Positions 18,457-27,134 of a stretch of 36,661 nucleotides of DNA are shown one piece after another. The notes beneath the pieces were generated by a model, which saw only the letters and a program-made list of their open reading frames with translations, ran no database searches and was not told the origin of the DNA. The stretch is taken from contig NZ_JAECZB010000084.1 of the NCBI RefSeq assembly GCF_016056295.1, forward strand, positions 1 to 36,661, given 5' to 3'. The position numbers and the translations under genes were made by a program. Origin of the DNA: Atlanticothrix silvestris CENA357 (lineage in GTDB: Bacteria > Cyanobacteriota > Cyanobacteriia > Cyanobacteriales > Nostocaceae). Numbering within the stretch: the stretch's first letter is position 1; every line of letters begins with the position of its first letter.

Positions 18457-18937
18457 AATTTTGTCCTAACGTAATTACTTGCTCATTGCTAAAAATATTT
18501 GATGTCGATGTCTGCATCTCCTAGCGGTGACATACATACCAGCTTTATTAACCTAATTGCCCGATTCCTAGGAAATTTCTCAAGTGCGATCGCTTTACTC
18601 ACTCAACAGCCATAAACTAGCTAGCAATTAATATATTGGTACTCAAGTATTTAAGTTAAATTAATGACATTCAGAGAATTTACTAGTCTTGATAAATGTA
18701 ATAAAAATTATTCTTACTTTATAAACAAGGCAGTTATTGCTTGTATCTTCTCAATATGTACTAAATAATACAATTTCTCTAAATCTGACGATACCTCAAT
18801 CTCCGTATTCTGATCTACGGAACTCAACATACGCAAATTGTTCTTCCTGAGTACCAAAGATTTGCTACTGCCGGATTATTAATTGGGCAAACTAAACTAG
18901 AACAAATTTAACGGCTCTTTTGGTGCAAAACTGCTAT
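18457..18937. other. AT-rich spacer upstream of the J-domain gene
   Basis: No gene is recognised. A small hairpin CCGTA-8 nt-TACGG is present at 18803-18820. The spacer probably contains the lost part of the secreted-protein remnant and the promoter of the J-domain/hisZ pair. Confidence 0.35.
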
Positions 18938-19882
18938 ATGTCTTTAAGAATAGATCGTGGATTGTTTAAATATGATTTCATAGACCATCACGCAATTTTG
19001 TGTGTTCCTGTTGATGCAGACGTGAAAGAGATACGTAAACGTTATTTGCAAATTGCTCGTCGTTTACATCCTGATAGCAGTGCTATGACCACCGCTACGG
19101 AAAAACAGCTTGCTAGCGAATTGTTATCAAAGTTGGTTAACCCAGCTTACGAAACACTTACTGGAGAACGCACTCGCACAGAATATATTATAATTTTGTC
19201 TCAAATGGGCAAGCGCCTGGTACAGGAATCTGCTTCGGTGGAACTAAATAGTGACTTGTCGAGACAGTTGGCTGCGGCTCCAAATATTGATCTTCTTTAT
19301 AAAACTGCGATCGCTAAAATTGCTGCAACCCAATATGATTCCTTGCAACAATCAATCCAAGTCATTGCTCAAATCAGCGAGTTAAATTTAGTGTACCTAA
19401 TGCGGAGTGCTGGCAAAGTTTCCACAACGCCGCCATCTGCTAAACCCACAGTTAATTCAGGTACGCCAAAGTCAAACACAGCACCTCCACCACCAGCGCC
19501 AGTCAAAGAAGATTCTGCGGCTGAACAATATATCCGTCGCGCTCAAAGCTTGATTGACAAAAACCAATTTGCCCAAGCCAAGGTAGAGTTACAGGATGCT
19601 CTGAAGCTAGAACCTAAGAATAGCCAATGTCACAGCTTGATCGCATTGGTATATTTGAAGCAAAATCAACTGAAGATGGCAAAAATTCACTTTGATAATG
19701 CTCTCAAATTAGATCCCAACGACCAAGCAGCGTTGACATGGAAACCTAAAATAGAAAAGGCGTTGGGGCAACAATCTAGTAGCTCTAAGGTGACTTCACC
19801 TCCTCAAACTGGAACTAAACAACCAGATAAGCCAGGAGGTGGGAGTTTGTTTGGTGGTTTGTTTGGTGGGAAGAAAAAATAA
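18938..19882 (+). CDS. J-domain and TPR protein
   Basis: From the ATG at 18938 this is 314 residues (a TTG/GTG extension to 18920 is less likely). The N-terminal J domain has the HPD-containing RYLQIARRLHPDSSAM segment and would recruit and stimulate an Hsp70. A Pro-rich linker (~155-180) leads to two TPR units (AEQYIRRAQSLIDKNQFAQA; AKIHFDNALKLDPNDQAALT), and the protein ends in a Gly-rich, basic GGLFGGLFGGKKK-like tail. Such J-TPR proteins occur in cyanobacteria as co-chaperone-like proteins of unknown client. Its stop overlaps the hisZ start (TAATG), so translation of the two is coupled. Confidence 0.8.
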   Translation: MSLRIDRGLFKYDFIDHHAILCVPVDADVKEIRKRYLQIARRLHPDSSAMTTATEKQLASELLSKLVNPAYETLTGERTRTEYIIILSQMGKRLVQESASVELNSDLSRQLAAAPNIDLLYKTAIAKIAATQYDSLQQSIQVIAQISELNLVYLMRSAGKVSTTPPSAKPTVNSGTPKSNTAPPPPAPVKEDSAAEQYIRRAQSLIDKNQFAQAKVELQDALKLEPKNSQCHSLIALVYLKQNQLKMAKIHFDNALKLDPNDQAALTWKPKIEKALGQQSSSSKVTSPPQTGTKQPDKPGGGSLFGGLFGGKKK

Positions 19883-21093
19883 TGGTGTATCAACCAGCAG
19901 CGGGAGCCAGAGATTTATTACCTTTAGATGTCGCTCAAAAACGCTGGATTGAAGACAGGTTACAGCAGGTGTTTCACCGTTGGGGATATCACAGGATTAT
20001 CACCTCGACGTTGGAGCGCATGGATACCCTGATGGCGGGAGAAGCAATTCAGCGCCAGATGGTGATTCAACTGCAAAATGGCCAAGATGAAGAATTAGGA
20101 TTGCGTCCAGAGTTAACAGCCTCTATTGCTCGTGCCGTTGTCACGCGCATGGCAGGGGTAACTTATCCGCAACGGTTGTACTACAATGCCAACGTATTCC
20201 GCCGCACTTGGGAAAACAGGCACAATCGCCAGCAAGAGTTTTACCAAGCTGGGGTTGAGTTGTTGGGTGTAGGCGGATTGTTGGCAAATGCAGAAGTGCT
20301 GTTGTTAGCCGCAAATTGTTTGGCTGCACTCGGTTTGCAAGATTGGCATTTAATTTTAGGTGAAGCGGGAATCACCCGATCGCTTTTGGATGCCTTTCCT
20401 GCTGATTTACAGTCTAAGGTACGGAGTGCGATCGCTAATCTTGACCGCATTACTATAGATACCTTGCCTTTGAGTGATCAACTGCGCGAACGTGCCAGAA
20501 TTATGCTGGATCTACGCGGAACGAGTGCAGACGTATTACAAAAAGTTAGCACTTTAAACTTAGATGCAGAGCAACAAGAAGCACTAAATAACCTTAAATC
20601 ACTGGTAGAGTTACTAGAATCTGGGGGAAAAATACCCATAATTTTGGATCTCAGCTTGATCCAAACCATAGACTACTACACTGGCATTGTTTTTGAAGTA
20701 GTTAGTAATGCTGGGTCGCAAGCACGGGTTTTGGGACGGGGTGGTCGCTACGACCAACTTTTGGGGCTATATCATCCCCAAGGAGAAAATATTCCCGGCA
20801 TTGGTTTTGTACTTAATATTGAAGACTTATACCAAGTTCTTTTACCAACTCAGCAATTGCCACAGGCAACCCCAGTCAGTAACTGGCTAGTTGTACCAGA
20901 GGCAGCAAGTGCTGAGGCTGCTGCTTTTACTTACGCCCAAAAACTGCGTGAGTCTACTCATTTAGTGCGGGTGGAAATAGATTTAGGTGGCAGAGATGCA
21001 CAAGCCATTCGGCAATACGCACGCGATCGCGGTATTGCTCAAATTGCTTGGATCAAAGCCGATGGTTCACCAACGATTGAAGCATTGCGTTAA
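19882..21093 (+). CDS. hisZ: ATP phosphoribosyltransferase regulatory subunit
   Basis: This 403-residue class II aminoacyl-tRNA-synthetase-like protein resembles HisRS but lacks the tRNA-binding parts. It forms the regulatory subunit with short-form HisG in the first step of histidine synthesis. Landmarks are GARDLLPLDVAQKR at the N-terminus, motif-2-like RLYYNANVFRRTW with QQEFYQAGVELLG, and the C-terminal YYTGIVFEVVSN and GGRYDQLLG segments. The length is normal for HisZ. It starts at the ATG that overlaps the preceding stop by one base. Confidence 0.93.
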   Translation: MVYQPAAGARDLLPLDVAQKRWIEDRLQQVFHRWGYHRIITSTLERMDTLMAGEAIQRQMVIQLQNGQDEELGLRPELTASIARAVVTRMAGVTYPQRLYYNANVFRRTWENRHNRQQEFYQAGVELLGVGGLLANAEVLLLAANCLAALGLQDWHLILGEAGITRSLLDAFPADLQSKVRSAIANLDRITIDTLPLSDQLRERARIMLDLRGTSADVLQKVSTLNLDAEQQEALNNLKSLVELLESGGKIPIILDLSLIQTIDYYTGIVFEVVSNAGSQARVLGRGGRYDQLLGLYHPQGENIPGIGFVLNIEDLYQVLLPTQQLPQATPVSNWLVVPEAASAEAAAFTYAQKLRESTHLVRVEIDLGGRDAQAIRQYARDRGIAQIAWIKADGSPTIEALR

Positions 21094-21183
21094 GCATGGA
21101 GCATGAGTAAGAAGGGCAAAGGGAAATGGGTAAGGGGGAAAAGGGTTTATTTCTTCATCCTTTACCCTTTAACCCCTTCGGGG

Positions 21184-21256
21184 TGACGCTCCTGCGTCGC
21201 TAACGCTGCGCTAACGCCAGCGCGGTCTTGGGGGTTTCCCCCAAGACCGCGCTGGC
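21184..21256. repeat. Dispersed 33-mer joined to a perfect 19-bp hairpin
   Basis: Positions 21184-21216 carry a 33-base repeat found identically at 31927-31959 (beginning TGACGCTCCTGCG, ending GCGCTAACG). It runs into a perfect palindrome with arms 21216-21234 and 21238-21256 (19 bp each, GCCAGCGCGGTCTTGGGGG) around a TTT loop. It lies 90 bp after hisZ and could act as a bidirectional terminator, although no T-run follows. Confidence 0.85.
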
Positions 21257-21358
21257 TCACCTTTTCCCCTCTTGTTGCTCCCCTGCTTCCCTGCTCCCTG
21301 CCTCCCCGTACTCCTGCTAGGCTAGAAACAGCTGATTCAGAAGAGAGGGAATCGATAA

Positions 21359-21583
21359 ATGCCGCACACGATTGTTACTGATGTTTGCGAAGGTGTTGCT
21401 GACTGCGTAGATGCTTGTCCGGTAGCTTGTATCCATGAAGGCCCAGGCAAAAATGTCAAGGGAACCGATTGGTACTGGATTGACTTTGCCACCTGTATTG
21501 ATTGTGGTATATGTATCCAAGTGTGCCCTGTAGCAGATGCGATCGTCCCAGAAGAACGACCGGATCTGCAAAAAACTCCCTAG
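21359..21583 (+). CDS. Bacterial-type ferredoxin with two Fe-S clusters
   Basis: This is a small 74-residue electron carrier with eight cysteines in two groups: Cys10, 16, 20 and 24 (C-x5-C-x3-C-x3-C in CEGVADCVDACPVACIH) and Cys46, 49, 52 and 56 (CIDCGICIQVCPVA). The second group is a classic 4Fe-4S motif; the wider first group resembles 7Fe (3Fe-4S/4Fe-4S) ferredoxins. The ATG is preceded by a purine-rich GAAGAGAGGGAA ribosome-binding site. Redox partners cannot be deduced from the neighbours. Confidence 0.92.
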   Translation: MPHTIVTDVCEGVADCVDACPVACIHEGPGKNVKGTDWYWIDFATCIDCGICIQVCPVADAIVPEERPDLQKTP

Positions 21584-21619
21584 GTTAACGTGGGTTCGAC
21601 GGCTCTAAAAACCCCGCTT

Positions 21620-21660
21620 CCAAACCTCTCCCCACGGTGGGAGAGGCTTTGGAACCTTGA
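21620..21660 (+). terminator. Terminator-like hairpin after the ferredoxin gene
   Basis: CCAAACCTCTCCCCA pairs with TGGGAGAGGCTTTGG (one bulge) across a CGG loop and is followed by ATTTTTTCG. The stem is also a common cyanobacterial spacer repeat. A second CTCCGCGTCGGAG-type hairpin follows at ~21702. The remaining spacer to 21894 shows no gene. Confidence 0.6.
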
Positions 21661-21894
21661 TTTTTTCGTTTAAAACTAGTAGGTTTTCTGCCCTTCTCCG
21701 CGTCGGAGAGGGGTTGGAGAGAGGTTGATCGAACTCAGGTTAGGTTAGGCGATCGCCTAACCTGCAACTTTAGTAAGGTACATACTTTGCTAATGCACCT
21801 GACCAAACAAGAATTTTGCCTTTTTTTAATCATTCATGGAATACTTTTCTGTGCTTGATTGAGGCTATTACTTGAATCTGTATTTGCTCTAAAG

Positions 21895-22611
21895 ATGGAA
21901 AATAAAAAATCTCTTAATGCAAAACGGCTCACAAAGAGGCAGGTTCAAGAACTAATAGAATCTGAGGAAAGATTGCATGAAGAATTTACTGAATTTTTTG
22001 AAGAAACTTATAGCACTGGATACAAGAATCAACCTCAAGTCTATGAACTATCAAATGATAGGTTTCTATTTGTCTTTGATCCCAAAGGAATTTCAATCCC
22101 TGGCAGAGGTGATATTTATGCCAAAGAATATTTCTTGCGAATGATTCAGTGGACGCAAAACGTTAGAGAAGACTATTCTAACGGTCACGGAAGTTCTGTA
22201 GCTCATTGGTTCTATTATTCAAAACATAGAGTACAGCTTGTTAACAAGATTGACGAATTAATTGATGAGCTAGTCAGATGTTTAGACATTTCACACGACC
22301 AGCTAGACTTCTCATACAAAAGTTTGGACATTTTATCTAGTAAAGCTGAAGATTATGGTTCTGAAAAAATTCAAGCTGAATTGTATGACAATTTAGTCGC
22401 ATATGTGGGAGAGGTTATACGACGTAGGGTAAAAGGTCATTGGATTGTTAGAGAAGACTATCCAGGCTGTGAATATCCTATTGTTAGTGTAAATCAGGGT
22501 GTGCTAATGCCTGTTAATGTAGTGTGGCAAGAGCTAGGTGGGCTTGAGCCAATGAATTTACGCAAAGAAGCTGCTAATGAAGTACGACGATTTTCACTAA
22601 GGTATCGGTAG
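21895..22611 (+). CDS. Uncharacterised protein
   Basis: I do not recognise this gene. From the ATG at 21895 (MENKKSLNAKRLTKRQVQEL) it gives 238 residues; the open frame can extend by 12 codons to a TTG, but that start is weaker. The protein is soluble, rich in Glu, Lys and Tyr, and begins with a charged helix (residues ~10-40). The middle (VREDYSNGHGSSVAHWFYY) and the end (PVNVVWQELGGLEPMNLRKE) look folded rather than disordered. There is no signal peptide, membrane segment or nuclease-like motif. It is flanked by repeat-rich spacers and stands alone, which is compatible with acquired accessory DNA. Confidence 0.75.
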   Translation: MENKKSLNAKRLTKRQVQELIESEERLHEEFTEFFEETYSTGYKNQPQVYELSNDRFLFVFDPKGISIPGRGDIYAKEYFLRMIQWTQNVREDYSNGHGSSVAHWFYYSKHRVQLVNKIDELIDELVRCLDISHDQLDFSYKSLDILSSKAEDYGSEKIQAELYDNLVAYVGEVIRRRVKGHWIVREDYPGCEYPIVSVNQGVLMPVNVVWQELGGLEPMNLRKEAANEVRRFSLRYR

Positions 22612-22791
22612 ATGTGCAAAAGATGTGCAAAGTTTTCATATAAGAGTAGGTGTGCTGCATAACAACCCTGGTGCAGCAAATTTGCCGAAGCCGCTTGTGG
22701 TGTTGCAAAAATTTCGGCAACCACTGACCAGAAGCTTTCTGCCGCTTCGTTTAGTCGGTTGGGGCATAGTTGACGAGTTATCTGTGGGTAG

Positions 22792-23922
22792 CTAAGCTCG
22801 GTAAGCGTGAAGAGATTTAAAGCTGCTGCTAATTGCTGAACCCGTTACTTTCATCAAGATGTTGCGGAGTCCAACCGCTAAGGGATTGCTCAATTCGCCC
22901 ATCTTGCCAGATTGCAAGGACTGCTCTACGATTGCTTTCGTTCGAGGAAATCTTAGCGATTCATAGCGTTGAAACGAAGCAATCGGATCAGATTGTTCTT
23001 TCAGACATTTGGCAACAACATACGCATCTTCTAAAGCAGTACAGGCTCCTTGTCCCATTGTTGGCAACATTGGGTGAGCAGCATCGCCCAACAGCGTAAT
23101 ATTCTGCTGGCTCCAAGGTTGGTTTGGAGGACGATCGTACAAATCAGTCGTCAGAATATTGGCTTCGTCCGTTGCCGTAATCAACTCAAGAATTGATGGA
23201 AACCAGTCTTGATACATCGTCTCAAGTTCCTTTTTACGTCCCATCGCGGCATCAGGTTGGGCTTTGATCGCGGTCGCTGCCGCATACCAATACATTTTGC
23301 CTCTGCCTAGCATCATGAAGCCGAAACCTTTGCCACCCCCTAAAAATTCTTGAATATAGCCAGGTCGATATCCGTTCGGAATATAATCTGTCAAACCTCG
23401 CCAAGTCTTGAAATTGCGATATGTGGGCGGTTCATTCCCTAAAATTGCGGCTCTTACCTGTGATCGCAGTCCATCAGCACCAATTAACGCATTCCCCTCA
23501 ACGCTCAGACCGGAAACAAAATAGGCATGAACCTGATTATTTTTGCGCTCAAATCGCTCAAAGGTTTCTCCCAAAATAAATTTTTCACTTGGAACGTTAC
23601 GCCACAATAGCTGATGCAACTCAGCCCGATGAATCCCGATAACAGGCAACTCAAAGCCATCGATTGCCATGTTCACTAACTCTTTACCCCGTTGAGAATT
23701 GAATTGATAATTTGTGGTGAGATAGCCAACTTGCTTCGCTTCTTCCAATAAGCCTAACTTGTTTAGAATGTGGGTCGCGTTTGCCCAAAGTGCAATCCCT
23801 GCCCCAACTTCTCGTAATTCTTTAGCTCGTTCATAAACAACAAACTCAAAACCAGCACGACTCAAAGCCAATGCAGTCGCAGCACCGCCAATTCCACCAC
23901 CGATAATAATTATTCTGTTCAT
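22792..23922 (-). CDS. FAD-dependent aromatic-type monooxygenase
   Basis: This 376-residue flavoprotein hydroxylase belongs to the PHBH/UbiH/TetX-like group (PF01494). The FAD-binding GxGxxG is in IIIIGGGIGGAATALALSRAG at the N-terminus, the DG motif is in ALIGADGLRSQVR near 149, and the GD motif is in LLGDAAHPMLPTMGQGACTA near 281. It would use NAD(P)H and O2 to hydroxylate an aromatic or drug-like substrate, not identifiable here. It is transcribed divergently from the TetR regulator with a shared operator, the usual arrangement for a ligand-induced detoxification or catabolic enzyme. Confidence 0.92.
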   Translation of the reverse strand: MNRIIIIGGGIGGAATALALSRAGFEFVVYERAKELREVGAGIALWANATHILNKLGLLEEAKQVGYLTTNYQFNSQRGKELVNMAIDGFELPVIGIHRAELHQLLWRNVPSEKFILGETFERFERKNNQVHAYFVSGLSVEGNALIGADGLRSQVRAAILGNEPPTYRNFKTWRGLTDYIPNGYRPGYIQEFLGGGKGFGFMMLGRGKMYWYAAATAIKAQPDAAMGRKKELETMYQDWFPSILELITATDEANILTTDLYDRPPNQPWSQQNITLLGDAAHPMLPTMGQGACTALEDAYVVAKCLKEQSDPIASFQRYESLRFPRTKAIVEQSLQSGKMGELSNPLAVGLRNILMKVTGSAISSSFKSLHAYRA

Positions 23923-23946
23923 GGCTACACTTTATCGACAGACTTG

Positions 23947-24022
23947 TCAGTTGATTGATTTTGATCAAACAAGATTCTTTCGATTTTGTCAACTGACTGT
24001 TCAGTTGATAAAGAGGTATACT
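23947..24022. promoter_or_regulatory. Divergent promoter region with TetR-type palindromic operator
   Basis: TCAACTGA-CTGT-TCAGTTGA at 23989-24008 is a perfect inverted repeat with 8-bp arms. A further half site TCAGTTGA lies at 23947-23954, close to the monooxygenase start. A TATACT -10-like hexamer follows at 24017-24022 on the tetR side. The arrangement suggests that the TetR protein represses both divergent genes. Confidence 0.7.
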
Positions 24023-24053
24023 CACTCATAGATTCCTTGGACACTTAAGCACT

Positions 24054-24698
24054 GTGACACGCCCAAGAAGTAAAAAAGCAGAGAATGTCAAGCCAGTTCG
24101 AGACGCTGAAGCGACTCAAGCTGTAATTCTGACAGCAGCAGAGGAAGAGTTTGCCCAACATGGCTTTACAGCGGCTCGAACAGAAGCGATCGCAGCTAAA
24201 ACAGGTGTTGCAAAGTCGATGATTTACTACTATTTCAAGGATAAGGAAGGTTTGTATCGAGAGGTCTTGAAGCGATCTCACACTGACCTTGTACAAACGC
24301 TTCAGAAGTTAGAGTTAGAACATTTGCCTCCTGATATCGCGTTGGAGACATTTTTGAGGGCATTACTCGACTGTGTATCTCGTAATCCGAAACTACCAAC
24401 CATCATGTTTCACGAAGCTGTGCAAAATCAGGGCATATACTACAAACACAGTGATTCGGTAAGCATTGATGCTGCATTGATCGCGATTCTCGAAAAAGGT
24501 GTGAGTGCAGGGGTGTTTCGTCAACTCGACCCGTTTCAGTCCGCAATCAATATCATGGGAACTTGCCTGTTCTATTTCGTTGGTGCGGGCAATATTCAAC
24601 AGTTTCCGCAAGGCAAGAGACTTTTGAGCAAAGCAATGTTAGAACAGCACACCCAGGAAGCAATTGCGCTAATCTTGGCGGGCGTACAACAATCCTGA
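24054..24698 (+). CDS. TetR-family transcriptional regulator
   Basis: This is a 214-residue regulator. The N-terminal helix-turn-helix domain (residues ~20-70) reads AEEEFAQHGFTAARTEAIAA then GVAKSMIYYYFKDKEGLYREVL. The C-terminal ligand-binding part resembles AcrR/NemR-like members. The frame begins with GTG at 24054; no ATG is available nearby. It is divergent from the FAD monooxygenase and probably regulates it through the palindrome at 23989-24008. An attC-like structure begins directly behind its stop. Confidence 0.93.
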   Translation: MTRPRSKKAENVKPVRDAEATQAVILTAAEEEFAQHGFTAARTEAIAAKTGVAKSMIYYYFKDKEGLYREVLKRSHTDLVQTLQKLELEHLPPDIALETFLRALLDCVSRNPKLPTIMFHEAVQNQGIYYKHSDSVSIDAALIAILEKGVSAGVFRQLDPFQSAINIMGTCLFYFVGAGNIQQFPQGKRLLSKAMLEQHTQEAIALILAGVQQS

Positions 24699-24703
24699 CA
24701 GCA

Positions 24704-24789
24704 GCAGAACAACCCCATTACAGCGGACATATCGGGTCTTCGCACTTCGTTTCAATTATATCTGTCGCCGCTGAATGGGAACGTTAGGT
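24704..24789 (+). repeat. attC-like imperfect palindrome
   Basis: The left arm AACCCCATTACAGCGGAC (24711-24728) pairs with the right arm GTCGCCGCTGAATGGGAAC (24764-24782). One extra A and an internal CG are left unpaired. The structure ends in GTTAGGT (24783-24789), a match to the integron core GTTRRRY. The left core GCAGAAC (24704-24710) keeps only AAC of RYYYAAC. Position directly behind an ORF, ~86 nt length and extrahelical bases are features of integron cassette attC sites. No integrase is in the window, so this would be a solitary or fossil site. Confidence 0.45.
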
Positions 24790-25128
24790 GGCTTGAACTG
24801 CTGATGATGGTACATGAAGCATATCTACCAGGATCTAAGTCCAAAGACGTTTCAGATAGCTGTGAGGCGAACGCTATGATTCTCGCGCCTGTGCGATCGC
24901 GCATCAAAGTGGCATTATTACGGACAGATCGTCTAACTTTAATCTTGCCTGTTTTTTTATGTATATGTACTATCTTTGTACGAGTTTTAGATAAAAAAAT
25001 TATAAAATATTGACAAATTTTCCGTAAATATTGAGAAACTATCTAGTTACTGACCTCAAGTAGCGCTTAAGCTCGTATTCAAAAGGTATGTAGAATCCGC
25101 GTACATTAGAAGATGGTATCCAGAATTC
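24790..25128. other. Spacer upstream of the PEP-CTERM gene
   Basis: No convincing gene. A frame from 24804 to 25013 has neither protein-like composition nor a ribosome-binding site. The right half is AT-rich and would hold the promoter of the PEP-CTERM gene. Confidence 0.4.
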
Positions 25129-25869
25129 ATGAAAATACTCAGTGTTTTACCTGGTTCTAAGCTCTTAACTTTTGGTTTGACTACTATAGCAATGAGCCTG
25201 ATGTCTGCTCAGAGCGCGACAGCTGGAACATTTGATCTTTCTTTTACCAAGTTATCGGGCTTGACTGGTGGTACTCCCCAAGGAACTGCCGTTTACCGTG
25301 CTGATTTGTCTAGCATTGGCTTTGATATTAGTTCGATCGCTATTACAGATAGCAATAGCGGCACAGGCGGTTTTTCTGGCGGATTTAGTGGCTTTGATTT
25401 AGATGCAATCAAGCTCAGCAATACCTTGATTAATAATGCTGCAAACGTCAATAGTATTGCAGGGTTGAGTGTGTTTGATTTTAGTCCAACTGGAACTATG
25501 TTCATGGCAGGAAATCAGCGTTCTCCTGTAGATCCATCTTTATTTGGTACTACTGGTAGCAATATTGACAACTTAGTTGCTACACTGCAAAGTTTTGATG
25601 GTAATTCTACAACTGATTCTAGTGCTTCTGGATTTGTCAGCTTAGGTGATGGCGGTAAAATTGGTTTTAATCTCACAAGTACCGTTTCTACAAGTCGTCC
25701 GCTATATCTTTACATTGGAGAAGTGGGTGATAATGGTGAGGTGATAGAAGGTCAAATTACTGTTTCAGATGAACCAATTTCGATTCCGGAACCTACTAGC
25801 CTGGCTGCTTTATCTTTAATGGGAATCTACTTTACAACTCGCGGCAATAAGAGAAGAAAGATTGCATAA
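25129..25869 (+). CDS. Secreted PEP-CTERM sorting-domain protein
   Basis: This is a 246-residue exported protein. The N-terminal signal peptide (LLTFGLTTIAMSLMSAQS) has a probable cleavage after ATAG. The body is Gly/Ser/Asp-rich and beta-like. The C-terminus is a classical PEP-CTERM tail: IPEPTSLAALSLMGIYF followed by basic RGNKRRKIA, which would be recognised by an exosortase for processing and surface attachment. The function of the mature part is unknown. A strong terminator follows 37 bp after the stop. Confidence 0.88.
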   Translation: MKILSVLPGSKLLTFGLTTIAMSLMSAQSATAGTFDLSFTKLSGLTGGTPQGTAVYRADLSSIGFDISSIAITDSNSGTGGFSGGFSGFDLDAIKLSNTLINNAANVNSIAGLSVFDFSPTGTMFMAGNQRSPVDPSLFGTTGSNIDNLVATLQSFDGNSTTDSSASGFVSLGDGGKIGFNLTSTVSTSRPLYLYIGEVGDNGEVIEGQITVSDEPISIPEPTSLAALSLMGIYFTTRGNKRRKIA

Positions 25870-25905
25870 TTTCTAACTGAGTTCTCTCTAAATATGATAA
25901 AGCAG

Positions 25906-25932
25906 ACATAGGTAAAATACCTATGTTTTTTT
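25906..25932 (+). terminator. Rho-independent terminator of the PEP-CTERM gene
   Basis: A perfect 9-bp stem ACATAGGTA-AAA-TACCTATGT is followed directly by a run of six or more T residues. Confidence 0.9.
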
Positions 25933-26147
25933 GTATAAAATATTGTATTGAAATCAATGTTACATCTTGGACAATTGTTGATGTTGTTTACCAAGATTTA
26001 CAATGATGAGGTGTTTCGAGTTCCAAGTCATATTCGCAAATATATTCGAGGCGCGTTAGTTTAGAAGAGCCTCTGAAAAATTCATATAGCAAGTAATTAA
26101 TAAAAATCTTATCTGTTGCCTACAGGCTATAAAACCCATAACTAAAG

Positions 26148-27134
26148 ATGAACCAGGTAGATTATCTGCGAATTAGCCTCATTGATCGCTGCAATTTCCG
26201 TTGTCAGTATTGTATGCCAGAGGGGGCAGAACTAGACTATATCCTCAAGCAACAATTATTGACTGACCAAGAATTGCTCACCTTAATTCAAAAAGTCTTT
26301 ATTCCCGTAGGCTTTACCCGATTTCGTCTGACTGGTGGAGAACCTTTACTGCGTCCCCGTATGTTGGATTTGGTCAAAGCGATCGCCTCATTCCCCCAAA
26401 TACAAGACCTCTCAATGACAACCAATGGGTTTTTACTTGCCCCAATGGCGCAAAGTCTCTACAATGCTGGCTTACGACGGATTAATATTAGCCTCGATTC
26501 TCTCGACCCAGATATTTTTAACCAAATTATTGGTAACAACGGACGTTCGCGTTGGCAACAAGTCTGGGATGGGATTCAGTCTGCCTATAATGTAGGATTT
26601 GACCCACTCAAGCTGAATGTAGTGATTATTCCCGGTGTCAACGACCACGAAGTTTTAGATTTAGCGGCTTTGACAATTGACAGACAGTGGCATGTCCGAT
26701 TTATTGAGTTTATGCCCATTGGTAACTGGCAATTATTTGGCGATCGCGGTTGGGTATCTTCAGCCGAATTACGGCAACAAATTTGTGATCGCTGGGGCTT
26801 GTCAGAATCTCAAGTTTGCGGTGCTGGCCCTGCTGATGTCTTTCAAATTCCGGGGGCGCAAGGGACACTTGGATTTATTAGCCAGATGTCAGAATGTTTT
26901 TGCGATCGCTGTAACCGGATGCGCTTGAGTGCCGATGGCTGGCTGCGTCCTTGTTTATTAAATGAGACTGGTCAAATTGATTTAAAAACTGCTTTGCGTT
27001 CTGGTATCAGCACCACACAATTACAAGAACAGGTGAGACAGTTATTAGCAATCAAGCCAGAAATCAACTTCAAACAGCGCGACTCTGGTACTACGGCTGC
27101 ATACAGCCGTACTATGTCGCAAATTGGTGGATAG
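26148..27134 (+). CDS. moaA: GTP 3',8-cyclase
   Basis: This 328-residue radical SAM enzyme catalyses the first step of molybdenum cofactor synthesis (GTP to 3',8-cyclo-7,8-dihydro-GTP). The N-terminal cluster motif is C15-x3-C19-x2-C22 ([15 protein letters not shown]), with the SAM-binding [10 protein letters not shown] near 65. The second, GTP-side cluster has CDRC and a third Cys in GWLRPC. The protein ends in the functionally important Gly-Gly. It begins at ATG 26148. The 278-bp upstream spacer shows no clear Moco riboswitch; a 27-codon frame at ~25982-26065 is unassigned. It stands alone among unrelated genes. Confidence 0.96.
   Translation: MNQVDYLRISLIDRCNFRCQYCMPEGAELDYILKQQLLTDQELLTLIQKVFIPVGFTRFRLTGGEPLLRPRMLDLVKAIASFPQIQDLSMTTNGFLLAPMAQSLYNAGLRRINISLDSLDPDIFNQIIGNNGRSRWQQVWDGIQSAYNVGFDPLKLNVVIIPGVNDHEVLDLAALTIDRQWHVRFIEFMPIGNWQLFGDRGWVSSAELRQQICDRWGLSESQVCGAGPADVFQIPGAQGTLGFISQMSECFCDRCNRMRLSADGWLRPCLLNETGQIDLKTALRSGISTTQLQEQVRQLLAIKPEINFKQRDSGTTAAYSRTMSQIGG

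Noticed and set aside
24804-25013. 69-codon frame behind the attC-like site
   Set aside because: Only its last ~20 residues are hydrophobic, it has no ribosome-binding site, and a HIP1-type site makes up part of it. It could not be supported as a gene.
25982-26065. 27-codon frame (MLFTKIYNDEVFRVPSHIRK and on) upstream of moaA
   Set aside because: It could be a stub of a broken gene, but it is too short to assign and has no ribosome-binding site.
25933-26147. Possible Moco riboswitch upstream of moaA
   Set aside because: I could not build a convincing conserved multi-stem structure by eye.
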